DNA of 22,979 bases, from contig JACEST010000014.1 of assembly GCA_013911715.1 (NCBI GenBank), positions 1 to 22,979 of the forward strand, read 5' to 3'. Below are positions 1-6,916 of the stretch, piece by piece (the stretch's first letter is position 1; each line of letters starts with the position of its first letter). This stretch comes from Sphingopyxis sp. GTDB taxonomy: Bacteria; Pseudomonadota; Alphaproteobacteria; Sphingomonadales; Sphingomonadaceae. The position numbers and the translations under genes are program-made. The notes below the pieces were generated by a model. That model did no database searches. It saw only the letters and a program-made list of their open reading frames with translations, and was not told where the DNA came from.

Positions 1-38
1 GCGGCCAGCGCCGGGTTAAACTTTACAAATGAAGATCG

Positions 39-118
39 TCACCCTGAACTTGTTTCAGGGTCCATGGCACATGGACGCAGCTTTGCGCCGTGGATGCTGA
101 AACAAGTTCAGCATGACG
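39..118. repeat. Palindromic intergenic doublet, family A
   Basis: Two 15-nt arms, CTGAACTTGTTTCAG (44-58) and CTGAAACAAGTTCAG (97-111), are exact reverse complements. Each arm is itself nearly palindromic (CTGAA, a short loop, TTCAG), so the unit resembles a REP/BIME doublet. A similar doublet lies at 3574-3647. The copy abuts the COQ9-like gene and supplies an in-frame ATG at 113 that is probably not the real start. Confidence 0.85.
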
Positions 119-160
119 AAACCAGGCCAAATTGCCGCTGCCGATAAGGCTATTTCACCC

Positions 161-829
161 ATGTTAACCGCACCCCTCCCCGCCGATCCCACGCTTGCAG
201 AAATTCGCAGCGGTCTTGCGCCTGCCATCGCTGCCGAGGCAGCGTTTGACGGATTCACTCCGCGCGCCGTCGCCAATGCCGCGCAGGCCGCGGGGGTCGA
301 CCCCGATGTCGCCGCCCTCGCCTTCCCCGGCGGGGCCGCCGACATGGTTGACGCCTGGTTCGCACAGGTCGATGCCGAAATGCTCGAAGGCCTGCCCGCC
401 GAAAAATTGGCGGCGATGAAAATCCGCGACCGTATCACCAGCCTGGTCGAGGCGCGGCTCGACATATTGGCACCGCACCGCGAATCGCTCCGCCGCGCGC
501 TCGCCGTGCTGGCCTTGCCCGGCAACATCGCGCTCGCGGCCCGGCTCGGCTGGCGCGCGGCGGATAGCATGTGGGCGGCGGCGGGCGACACCGCGACCGA
601 CTTCAACCATTATTCCAAACGCGCAATTCTGGGCAGCGTCTATGCCGCGACCATGGCGGTGTTCCTGAACGACGAAAGTGACGGTCACGCCGACACCCGA
701 ACCTTCCTCGCCCGCCGCATCGCCGGAGTGATGAAGTTTGAAAGCTGGAAACACCGCCGCACGGCGGCAAAGCGCGACCGCCCCAGCCTGTCGCGCTTCA
801 TCGGGCGGCTGCGCTATTCGGGGAAATAA
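161..829 (+). CDS. COQ9-like family protein
   Basis: A 222-residue protein of the COQ9 family (also called rpsU-divergently transcribed in Alphaproteobacteria). Known COQ9 proteins bind lipid and assist COQ7 hydroxylase in ubiquinone synthesis; a role here is inferred from the family. An N-terminal TetR-like helical part with the usual family pattern (AAFDGFTPRAVANAA) is followed by an alpha-helical C-terminal half with a basic tail. An in-frame ATG at 113 would add 16 residues, but it sits inside an inverted repeat, so ATG 161 is preferred. It lies 59 nt before feoA on the same strand, an order common in sphingomonads (recalled, not searched). Family call fairly sure; function not shown by the sequence. 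Confidence 0.78.
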   Translation: MLTAPLPADPTLAEIRSGLAPAIAAEAAFDGFTPRAVANAAQAAGVDPDVAALAFPGGAADMVDAWFAQVDAEMLEGLPAEKLAAMKIRDRITSLVEARLDILAPHRESLRRALAVLALPGNIALAARLGWRAADSMWAAAGDTATDFNHYSKRAILGSVYAATMAVFLNDESDGHADTRTFLARRIAGVMKFESWKHRRTAAKRDRPSLSRFIGRLRYSGK

Positions 830-888
830 TCCTGGCCTGACGCGTTATCGACTCGCCAAGGCCAGCTTCTATTGATAATCGCTCGCAA

Positions 889-1152
889 ATGCTGTTCACC
901 CTCGACCGGTTGCCGCTCGGCTGTGCTGCCCGGATCATTGCTGTTGATTGGGACGCGTTGGGCGCCGACGAAGGGCGGCGGCTGCGCGAATTGGGGCTGC
1001 TCGACGGGATTGAACTGACCGCGTTGCATCGCGGCGGGCTGTTCTGGCGTGATCCGCTGGCGGTCGCGATCGGGCGGATGCGCATCGCCATCCGCGCGCG
1101 TCACGCTGCGGCGATCCGCGTCGAACTGGTCACGGCGGTGGCCGCCGAATGA
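889..1152 (+). CDS. feoA: Ferrous iron transport protein A (FeoA)
   Basis: An 87-residue SH3-like cytoplasmic protein of the FeoA family, which modulates the FeoB iron channel. The family features visible are a short beta-rich fold, the segment RRLRELGLLDGIELTALHRG and a second region AIGRMRIAIRARHAAAIRVE. Length matches FeoA (about 75-90 residues). Its stop codon overlaps the feoB start (ATGA at 1149-1152), so the two are probably translationally coupled. The upstream 59-nt gap contains TTGATAAT at about 873-880, which looks like half of a Fur-type site, but no convincing full operator is seen. Iron regulation is therefore only inferred from the family. Confidence 0.9.
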   Translation: MLFTLDRLPLGCAARIIAVDWDALGADEGRRLRELGLLDGIELTALHRGGLFWRDPLAVAIGRMRIAIRARHAAAIRVELVTAVAAE

Positions 1153-3014
1153 CCACCCATGCTCCGCTTGTGGCATTGGTCGGCAATCCCAACGCCGGCA
1201 AATCCAGCCTGTTCAACGCGCTCACTGGCGCGCGCCAGAAAATCGCCAACTACCCCGGCGTGACGGTCGAAAAACGCAGCGGGCGGGCCAGCTTCGCCGA
1301 TGGCCGTCCGCTCGAGCTGATCGACCTACCGGGCAGTTACAGCCTGACCCCGGCCAGCCCCGACGAAGCCGTCACGCGCGATGTCGTGCTGGGGCAGCAG
1401 GCGGGCGAACGCCGCCCCGACGCGCTGATCATCGTCGTCGATGCCGGCAATTTGGACCAGCATCTGTGCTTCGCGCTCGAACTGATTGGCCAGGGCCTGC
1501 CGGTCGTCATCGCGCTCAACATGGTCGACATGGCCGCGCGCGACGGGCTGGAGCTCGATGCCGCGGCGCTTGCCAAGGCTATCGGCGTGCCGGTGGTGGC
1601 GACTGTCGCGGTGCGCAAGCGCGGGCTGGACGATCTGGTCGCCGCGCTTGACGATGCCCTGCGACGCGGGTCGGCACCTGCAACCAGCAATGCCGCCGAC
1701 GATCAGCGCACGCTCCACAGCCGCGCCCGCGCCTTGTCGCGTGCCGCGACGCTGCGCGAAACGTCGGTGCGCCGCTGGACCCACGCCTTCGACCGGGTGC
1801 TGCTCCACCCGGTGGCGGGCTTCGCAATTCTGCTCGTGTTGCTTTTCGTCATGTTTCAGGCAGTTTACGCGTGGGCCAAACCCTTTGCTGACGCCATGGA
1901 AGGGGGTGTCGGCTTGCTGCAATCGATGGCGCTCGGCGCGCTTCCCGATGGCTTTGTGCGCGGACTGATTGTCGAAGGGCTGCTCGGCGGGGTCGGCTCG
2001 GTCGTGGTGTTTCTGCCGCAAATCATCATCCTCTTCCTCTTCATCCTGCTGCTCGAGGCGTCGGGCTATATGACCCGCGCGGCGTTTCTGATGGACGGGC
2101 TGATGGCGAAGGTCGGCTTGTCGGGGCGCGGCTTCATTCCGCTTCTCTCCAGCTTTGCCTGCGCCATCCCCGGCATCATGGCAACGCGCGCCATGCCCGA
2201 CGCGCAGGACCGGCTGACGACCATTCTCGTCGCGCCGCTGATGACCTGTTCGGCGCGGCTGCCCGTCTATGGACTGATTATTGGGGCGTTCATTCCTGAA
2301 CAGACGGTCGGCGGCACGCCCATCGGGCTGCAGGGGCTGATCCTGTTTGGCCTTTACCTGTTCGGCATTGTCGGTGCGTTGGTGGTGGCATTGGTGCTGC
2401 GCCGCACCGTGGCGAAGGGCAGCACTGCCGGCATGATGATGGAATTGCCGCGCTATCAAATGCCGCGCCCCGGCGATGTGCTGCTGGGCCTGTGGCAACG
2501 CGCCTGGGCGTTCCTGCGCCGCGCGGGCACAATCATCCTGGCGACGACCATCGTGCTGTGGTTGCTGCTGACCTATCCCAAGGTCCCGGCGGACAGCGCG
2601 ATCAGCCAGGTCGACTACAGCATCGCCGGGCGCATCGCCTCGGGGCTGGAAGTCGTCGTCGCCCCGATCGGCTTCAACCACGATATTGCCCTCGCGCTCA
2701 TCCCGGCGATGGCCGCGCGTGAGGTTGCCGTCGCCGCGCTTGCCACCGCCAATGCGATCGATGCGGGCGAGGATGAAGACACGGTTGCCGCCGCGCTTGG
2801 TGATACACTGCCCGGCAAATGGTCGCTCGCGACCGCGCTCGCCTTCCTCGCCTGGTTCGTCTTCGCGCCGCAGTGTATTTCGACCATCGCCGTCACGCGG
2901 CGCGAGACCAACGGTTGGAAATGGCCATTGTTCATGGTTGGCTATTTGTTCGCGCTCGCCTATGCCGCTGCGGGTATCACTTATTGGACCGCCGTTGCCC
3001 TCGGGCTCGGCTGA
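1149..3014 (+). CDS. feoB: Ferrous iron transporter FeoB
   Basis: A 621-residue inner-membrane protein for Fe(II) uptake with an N-terminal G-protein domain. G1 is GNPNAGKSS (residues 12-20), switch G2 lies around NYPGVTV, G3 is DLPG (59-62) and G4 is NMVD (124-127). The membrane part begins near residue 215 and contains the two conserved gate segments, ACAIPGIMATRAM and LMTCSARLPVYGLI, plus the typical AMAAREVAVAALA near the C-terminus. It is shorter than E. coli FeoB (about 770), with a reduced GDI linker between G domain and membrane part and a short C-terminus; such short forms are known in Alphaproteobacteria. No feoC follows. The start is fixed by the ATGA overlap with feoA. Confidence 0.96.
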   Translation: MTTHAPLVALVGNPNAGKSSLFNALTGARQKIANYPGVTVEKRSGRASFADGRPLELIDLPGSYSLTPASPDEAVTRDVVLGQQAGERRPDALIIVVDAGNLDQHLCFALELIGQGLPVVIALNMVDMAARDGLELDAAALAKAIGVPVVATVAVRKRGLDDLVAALDDALRRGSAPATSNAADDQRTLHSRARALSRAATLRETSVRRWTHAFDRVLLHPVAGFAILLVLLFVMFQAVYAWAKPFADAMEGGVGLLQSMALGALPDGFVRGLIVEGLLGGVGSVVVFLPQIIILFLFILLLEASGYMTRAAFLMDGLMAKVGLSGRGFIPLLSSFACAIPGIMATRAMPDAQDRLTTILVAPLMTCSARLPVYGLIIGAFIPEQTVGGTPIGLQGLILFGLYLFGIVGALVVALVLRRTVAKGSTAGMMMELPRYQMPRPGDVLLGLWQRAWAFLRRAGTIILATTIVLWLLLTYPKVPADSAISQVDYSIAGRIASGLEVVVAPIGFNHDIALALIPAMAAREVAVAALATANAIDAGEDEDTVAAALGDTLPGKWSLATALAFLAWFVFAPQCISTIAVTRRETNGWKWPLFMVGYLFALAYAAAGITYWTAVALGLG

Positions 3015-3043
3015 CACGACAAATCAGGGGAGCAAGCGAAGCC

Positions 3044-3556
3044 ATGGCAGGCAGCGTCAACAAAGTCATTTTGATCGGCAATCTGGGCAAGGATCCCGAA
3101 ATTAAGTCGTTTCAGAATGGCGGCAAAATCGCCAATTTCAGCATCGCCACGTCCGAGACGTGGAAGGACAAAATGTCCGGCGAGAAGAAAGAGCGCACCG
3201 AATGGCATAATATCAGCATCAACGGCGATGGGCTGGTAGGCGTCGTCGAACGTTACCTGAAAAAGGGCAGCAAGGTTTATATCGAAGGGTCTTTGCGTAC
3301 CCGCAAATGGCAGGACCGCGACGGCAATGATCGCTACACCACCGAAGTCGTCGTCGCCGGGATGAGCGGCGCGCTGACCATGCTCGATGGCGCGCCCGGC
3401 GGTGGCGGCGGCGCGCGCAGCAACGACGGCTGGGGCAATGGCGGCGGTTCGGGTGGCGGCAGCAACTGGGATCAGGGCGGCTCGAGCGGCACCGGCGGCG
3501 GTTCTGGCGGGCGGGCACCATTCGATGATGACCTTGATGATGATGTGCCGTTCTAG
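3044..3556 (+). CDS. ssb: Single-stranded DNA-binding protein
   Basis: A 170-residue homotetrameric SSB that coats single-stranded DNA in replication, recombination and repair. The OB fold spans about residues 4-112 (start MAGSVNKVILIGNLGKDPE, then WHNI and VYIEGSLRTRKW). A glycine-rich linker follows from about residue 117, and the acidic tip DDDVPF at the end is the docking peptide for partner proteins. The reading frame stays open upstream into feoB, but ATG 3044 matches the family start and has GGGGAG about 11 nt before it. It lies 29 nt after feoB. A family A repeat begins 17 nt after its stop. Confidence 0.95.
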   Translation: MAGSVNKVILIGNLGKDPEIKSFQNGGKIANFSIATSETWKDKMSGEKKERTEWHNISINGDGLVGVVERYLKKGSKVYIEGSLRTRKWQDRDGNDRYTTEVVVAGMSGALTMLDGAPGGGGGARSNDGWGNGGGSGGGSNWDQGGSSGTGGGSGGRAPFDDDLDDDVPF

Positions 3557-3573
3557 AAATTTTTCCCGCCTGT

Positions 3574-3647
3574 CCTGAGCTTGTCGAAGGGACCGTCCTT
3601 CCTTTTGGCCCAGTTGAAGATAAGAACAGCCCTTCGACAAGCTCAGG
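3574..3647. repeat. Palindromic intergenic doublet, family A
   Basis: Arms CCTGAGCTTGTCGAAGG (3574-3590) and CCTTCGACAAGCTCAGG (3631-3647) are perfect 17-nt reverse complements, 40 nt apart. The core CTGA(A/G)CTTG is shared with the doublet at 44-111. It fills the gap between ssb and the MmcB-like gene and could form a long hairpin at the end of the ssb transcript. Confidence 0.88.
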
Positions 3648-3669
3648 GCAATCGGTTTGGGGGGAACTC

Positions 3670-4149
3670 TTGCCGGATCCATCCAGCCCACCCATAACCG
3701 CTGCCGATGTTTGCCGCGGCGTCACCCGCCTGTTTGCGCAGGCCGGGCTGGCGGCGCTTCCCGAGGTGCCGCTCCCGAACGGCCGCCGCGCCGACTTGCT
3801 CGCGATCGATGCCAAAGGCCAGATCACGATCGTCGAGGTCAAGGTCAGCCGCGCCGACCTGCACGGCGACGGCAAATGGCCCGACTATTGCGACTGGTGC
3901 GACCGTTTTTACTGGGCGCTGGCGGCGGGCCTTGATCCCGCGATCCTCGAAACCCCCGCCTATCGCCCCGAAATGGCCGGGCTGATTGTCGCCGACCGTT
4001 ATGGTGCAGCGGTGGTGCGCGAAGCTGCAATCGAGCCAATCGCCGCCGCGCGGCGCAAGGCCGAAATGCTACGGTTGGTGCGGTTGTCGATGCGGCGCTT
4101 GATGGTGGCAGCGGAGTCGGACTTCGCTGCCGATTGGGCCGATGGTTAA
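3670..4149 (+). CDS. mmcB: MmcB-like DNA repair protein (DUF1052)
   Basis: A 159-residue protein matching the MmcB/DUF1052 family of Alphaproteobacteria. Members are reported as DNA-damage-response proteins with a PD-(D/E)XK nuclease-like fold. The candidate active-site residues are visible: D42 in RRADLLAID and E56-x-K58 in TIVEVKVS. The WPDYCDWCDRFYW block after it is typical of the family. The start is TTG at 3670, preceded by a strong G-rich ribosome site (GGGGGGAA) about 5 nt upstream; no ATG occurs early enough. Its TAA stop overlaps the stop of riboflavin synthase on the other strand (4146-4149). No SOS box is evident, because the upstream space is taken by a repeat. Confidence 0.82.
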   Translation: MPDPSSPPITAADVCRGVTRLFAQAGLAALPEVPLPNGRRADLLAIDAKGQITIVEVKVSRADLHGDGKWPDYCDWCDRFYWALAAGLDPAILETPAYRPEMAGLIVADRYGAAVVREAAIEPIAAARRKAEMLRLVRLSMRRLMVAAESDFAADWADG

Positions 4150-4760
4150 CCCCGCGCCTGCATCCGCTGCAGGTAACGCGCCAGAATGTCGATCTCCAGA
4201 TTGACGCTGCGCCCCGCCACCGCCTCATCCAGCGTCGTCATGGTGCGGGTATGCGGGATGATGTTGAGCGTGAAATGGGTGCTGCCGTCGCCCTGGTCGG
4301 CCACGCTGTTGACCGTCAGCGACACGCCATCGACCGTTACCGAGCCTTTGGCTGCCAGATAGGGCGCGATCGCGCGCGGCGCGGCGATGGTGACGCTCCA
4401 GCTGTCGCCGACGGCCGCGGCCGACACGATCTCACCCACGCCGTCGACATGACCGGTGACGATATGCCCGCCCAGCTCGTCGCCGACCTTGAGCGCGCGT
4501 TCGAGGTTCAGGCGGCGGCCAAGCTCCCACATCCCCGGCGCGGTGCAGGCTTGCGTCTCGGCGCTGGCATCGACCGCGAACCAGTGACCCTCGGCGTCGC
4601 TGCCGGTGTCGATCACGGTCAGGCACGCGCCCGAACAGGCAATTGATGCGCCGATTGCGATGGTCGCGGGGTCAAAGGCGGTGGCGATCACCAGCCGCAA
4701 ATCGCCGCGCTCCTCGTGGGCACGCACGGTGCCGATGTCGGTGATGATGCCGGTGAACAT
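4146..4760 (-). CDS. ribE: Riboflavin synthase, alpha subunit
   Basis: A 204-residue enzyme that dismutates two 6,7-dimethyl-8-ribityllumazine molecules to riboflavin, the last step of riboflavin synthesis. The N-terminus MFTGIITDIGTV is the family signature. Two lumazine-binding beta-barrel repeats are visible: the first includes SIACSGACLTV and the second includes GSVTVDGVSLTVN, separated by GHIVTGHVDGVG. It begins 8 nt after the ribD stop, so it is probably in one transcript with ribD and the small membrane protein upstream. It ends tail-to-tail with the MmcB-like gene, with stop codons overlapping by 4 nt. The symbol follows common usage (ribC in E. coli). Confidence 0.95.
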   Translation of the reverse strand: MFTGIITDIGTVRAHEERGDLRLVIATAFDPATIAIGASIACSGACLTVIDTGSDAEGHWFAVDASAETQACTAPGMWELGRRLNLERALKVGDELGGHIVTGHVDGVGEIVSAAAVGDSWSVTIAAPRAIAPYLAAKGSVTVDGVSLTVNSVADQGDGSTHFTLNIIPHTRTMTTLDEAVAGRSVNLEIDILARYLQRMQARG

Positions 4761-4768
4761 GGGAAGCG

Positions 4769-5758
4769 TCAGTCCTTTCGCCCTGCGTCGTAGACGCCCA
4801 TCCAGTCGCTGCCAAGCATCCGGCTGTCGGTCAGCCGCCAGCGACCATGCGCATCGGCCAGATCGGTCAGGCCGATGTCGGCGAGCGCGCCGCGCCCCCC
4901 CCCGATCAGGATGGGCGCGCGGTACAGCAGCAGCCGATCAACCCGGCCCGCGCGCACGAACGCGGCCGCCGTTTGCGCGCCGCCCTCGACCAGAATCGAA
5001 TCGACACCGGGCAGAATGTCGGTCGCCGCAACGCTGGCGCAGGCGGTCCAGCCAGCAGGCGCTGCCCCGCTGGTCAGCAACAGCCGCTGCGGATTGCGCG
5101 CTGCCAACCCGGCGAGCCGGACATCGAGTTGCGGTGCGTCGGCGTCAAAGGTGCCGCGCCCGACCAAGATTGCATCGTGCCGCGCGCGCTCCAGGTGCGC
5201 GTGGGCGCGGGCGCGGGCCCCGGTGATCCAGCGGCTTTGGCCGTCGGCCCGCGCGATCATACCGTCGAGCGAGACGGCGAGCTTGAGCGTGACAAAAGGC
5301 CGCGCGCGCGTCAGCCGCGACAGCCATGGCGCGATCATAGTGCGCGCCGGATCGGACCCGACGCCCGTGGTGACGGCGATGTCTGTGCCGCGCAGCCGCG
5401 CGAACGCCGCCCCCGCGGTGCGCGGATCGGGGTCGGTCAGCGCCGCGACCACGCGTGCCACGCCAGCGGCAATCAGGCTGTCGGCGCACGCCGGGCCGCG
5501 CGCGCTGACATGCGCACAGGGTTCGAGCGTGACATAGGCGGTTGCCCCGTGCGCCGCGCTGCCCGCCTGCTCCAGCGCCATCGCCTCGGCATGCGGGCGG
5601 CCGCCGGGCTGGGTCCAGCCGCGCCCAACCACCTGCCCGGCTTTGACCAAAATGCAGCCGACATTGGGGTTGGGGGTCGTGCGCCCGGCCCCGCGCGACG
5701 CCAGCGCCAGCGCCGCCGCCATCCAGCGCGCATCGTCGGGCTGGGCGTTCTCGGTCAA
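4769..5758 (-). CDS. ribD: Bifunctional RibD deaminase/reductase
   Basis: A 329-residue cytosolic enzyme for the second and third steps of riboflavin synthesis: pyrimidine deamination, then NADPH-dependent reduction of the ribose. The N-terminal deaminase (about 1-145) has the zinc motif H56-A-E58 and P80-C81...C91. The Cys-Cys spacing is one residue longer than in the E. coli PCSHHGRTPPC pattern. The C-terminal reductase (about 155-325) contains TLKLAVSLDGMIA and the VEGGAQ loop. The start ATG overlaps the stop of the upstream membrane protein (5755-5758). The run of nine C at 4895-4903 encodes the GGG of ILIGGGRG and is a place to suspect sequencing error, but the frame is intact. Confidence 0.94.
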   Translation of the reverse strand: MTENAQPDDARWMAAALALASRGAGRTTPNPNVGCILVKAGQVVGRGWTQPGGRPHAEAMALEQAGSAAHGATAYVTLEPCAHVSARGPACADSLIAAGVARVVAALTDPDPRTAGAAFARLRGTDIAVTTGVGSDPARTMIAPWLSRLTRARPFVTLKLAVSLDGMIARADGQSRWITGARARAHAHLERARHDAILVGRGTFDADAPQLDVRLAGLAARNPQRLLLTSGAAPAGWTACASVAATDILPGVDSILVEGGAQTAAAFVRAGRVDRLLLYRAPILIGGGRGALADIGLTDLADAHGRWRLTDSRMLGSDWMGVYDAGRKD

Positions 5759-6213
5759 GGCGCCGGGGGCGCTCCACGCGCGGCGCGCTCGGCCAGCGTT
5801 GAACGCTTAACCGCGGGCCGCTTGCCGATTTCGGCGGCGGCGGCTCCCAATGTTTCGCGGGTCACCTGGTCGGCTTCGGCCGAATCATATTCGATGCCCA
5901 GCGAATCGGCGAGCTTTTGATAGGCGAGGCGGCGCTCGGCATTGCGCCGCGTGGTTTCCTTGGCCCGCGCAATCCAGTCGGCGCGGATCTCGGTATCGCT
6001 GCGGTTCGCCGACCAATTTTCAAAATAAACCACGCTCGCCTTCGGCGCTTCGTGGCGGATCAGTTTTTCGGAAAATCCCCACAGGACGAAGCCCGCCAGT
6101 GCACAGGCAAGCCCGGCAAAGGCCCAGCGGTGCGGGCGCGGCTCACGGATATAGGCCCAAAAATCGCTGGCCCCTCCGGCTACATCCCAATTGCCCATCA
6201 TCCGCATGGCCAT
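5755..6213 (-). CDS. Small single-pass membrane protein, unknown function
   Basis: A 152-residue protein that I do not recognise as a named family. One membrane helix is visible at about residues 30-48 (WAFAGLACALAGFVLWGF). After it comes a charged, helical domain of about 90 residues rich in Ala, Arg and Glu, probably on the outer face of the inner membrane if the basic N-terminus stays inside. The C-terminus is Pro/Ala-rich. Its stop codon overlaps the ribD start (ATGA), which suggests translational coupling to riboflavin synthesis. Several Met codons (residues 1, 3, 5, 6) compete as start and none has a clear ribosome site. Similar small proteins beside ribD occur in sphingomonads as far as I recall. 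Confidence 0.65.
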   Translation of the reverse strand: MAMRMMGNWDVAGGASDFWAYIREPRPHRWAFAGLACALAGFVLWGFSEKLIRHEAPKASVVYFENWSANRSDTEIRADWIARAKETTRRNAERRLAYQKLADSLGIEYDSAEADQVTRETLGAAAAEIGKRPAVKRSTLAERAARGAPPAP

Positions 6214-6320
6214 GGTTTTAGGCGATTCGGCCGATCGACGCTAGTGGCTCTGCAACGCGCGGCCAGTTGGCTGTGCTGCGATGATTGCAAAATTTGCAAT
6301 ACAGAATGTGCATTTCGCAG

Positions 6321-6348
6321 TTGCACAATAGTTGCTGCACTGCAATAT
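6321..6348 (+). promoter_or_regulatory. Candidate promoter of intergenic small RNA
   Basis: TTGCAC (6321-6326) followed after 16 nt by CAATAT (6343-6348) resembles a sigma-70 -35/-10 pair. It would start transcription near 6354, just before two hairpins and a strong terminator. The -10 match is only moderate, and TTGCAA repeats upstream (about 6284-6298) offer alternatives. Confidence 0.35.
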
Positions 6349-6349
6349 C

Positions 6350-6416
6350 ACTCTTGCCTTTCAGGCATCCTCTCCCAAAACTTCCAAAGGGTCGCCCTCG
6401 GGCGGCCCTTTTTTTT
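6350..6416 (+). ncRNA. Candidate trans-acting small RNA with CU-rich linker
   Basis: A compact, sRNA-like segment of about 65 nt lies between two minus-strand genes and points the other way. A small hairpin TGCCT-TTC-AGGCA (6355-6367) is followed by a single-stranded TCCTCTCCC (6368-6376) that could pair with Shine-Dalgarno sequences. A strong intrinsic terminator follows (stem 6389-6408, then eight T). The layout resembles Hfq-dependent alphaproteobacterial sRNAs such as the suhB/MmgR group; I cannot confirm the family by eye. Exact 5' end unknown. Confidence 0.5.
6386..6416 (+). terminator. Intrinsic terminator, first copy
   Basis: GGGTCGCC (6389-6396) pairs with GGCGGCCC (6401-6408), including one T-G pair, around a CTCG loop, and runs into eight T (6409-6416). 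Flanking AAA can extend the stem into the T run. Confidence 0.8.
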
Positions 6417-6423
6417 CAAGCGC

Positions 6424-6449
6424 GTCGCCCTCGGGCGGCCCTTTTTTTT
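6424..6449 (+). terminator. Intrinsic terminator, duplicated second copy
   Basis: A perfect 26-nt direct copy of 6391-6416, offset by 33 nt, again ending in eight T (6442-6449). Its stem is shorter because the flanking GGG is replaced by CGC. Its end overlaps the stop codon of the thioesterase gene on the other strand. It would act as a backup terminator for the small RNA. Confidence 0.65.
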
Positions 6450-6909
6450 AGCTCAGTTCGGGCATGATCGCCTCGAACCGCCGCACTTCGGCGATAAAAC
6501 TGCCGGGCAGCGGTTCGGGCTCGCCGCTGTCGATCCCGACGTGCGAAAATGTCAGCGCGATATCACTCAGCCGCTCGTCATCCCGGAATAAGGCGCAATG
6601 TAGTGTAAAGCGGGTCCGCTCAAACTCAGCAACGCGCGCAGCGATAGTGATCACTTCATCGAGCCGTGCGGGCAGATGATAATCGATCCGGGCATTCACC
6701 ACGACAATATCGGTCAGATATTGTTGGAAATATTGCTCGGGCAGGCCCTCACCCAGGGCGCGAAAATATTCGGTCACGCCGATGTCGGCATAGACCAGAT
6801 AATTGCTGCTATAAACGACGCCGGTCCGGTCCAGTTCGTTGAAACGCACGCGCACATCGTGCCGCATGCGGAACTGCGCCTTGGCAATGGCCGAAAATTG
6901 TGGGTCCAT
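6448..6909 (-). CDS. Acyl-CoA thioesterase, 4HBT (YbgC-like) family
   Basis: A 153-residue hotdog-fold protein likely to hydrolyse acyl-CoA thioesters in the cytosol. The 4HBT pattern is visible near the N-terminus: VRFNELDRTGVVYSSNYLVY, where the acidic residue and the following YxxNYxxY segment match YbgC/FadM-type enzymes. The middle strands (VVVNARIDYHLPARLDEVITI) are typical of the hotdog sheet. The frame is open for 25 further residues upstream, but that part overlaps the aminopeptidase gene; ATG 6909 gives the usual family length. It starts 7 nt after the upstream aminopeptidase stop, so the two are likely co-transcribed. Substrate unknown. Confidence 0.85.
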   Translation of the reverse strand: MDPQFSAIAKAQFRMRHDVRVRFNELDRTGVVYSSNYLVYADIGVTEYFRALGEGLPEQYFQQYLTDIVVVNARIDYHLPARLDEVITIAARVAEFERTRFTLHCALFRDDERLSDIALTFSHVGIDSGEPEPLPGSFIAEVRRFEAIMPELS

Positions 6910-6916
6910 GGGGCGA

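Noticed and set aside
873..891. Fur or Irr operator before feoA
   Set aside because: Only a half-site (TTGATAAT) is visible; the second half does not match, so it is not listed as a feature.
1326..3017. Long minus-strand open frame of 563 codons opposite feoB
   Set aside because: It is a shadow of feoB in GC-rich DNA. The translation is rich in Arg, Gln, Asp and His without any domain, and feoB has all family motifs.
4895..4903. Possible frameshift at the run of nine C in ribD
   Set aside because: The frame stays open and encodes the expected GGG loop on the minus strand, so no error is evident.
4760..6213. FMN riboswitch for the riboflavin genes
   Set aside because: I see no conserved RFN-element sequence upstream of the membrane protein, ribD or ribE.
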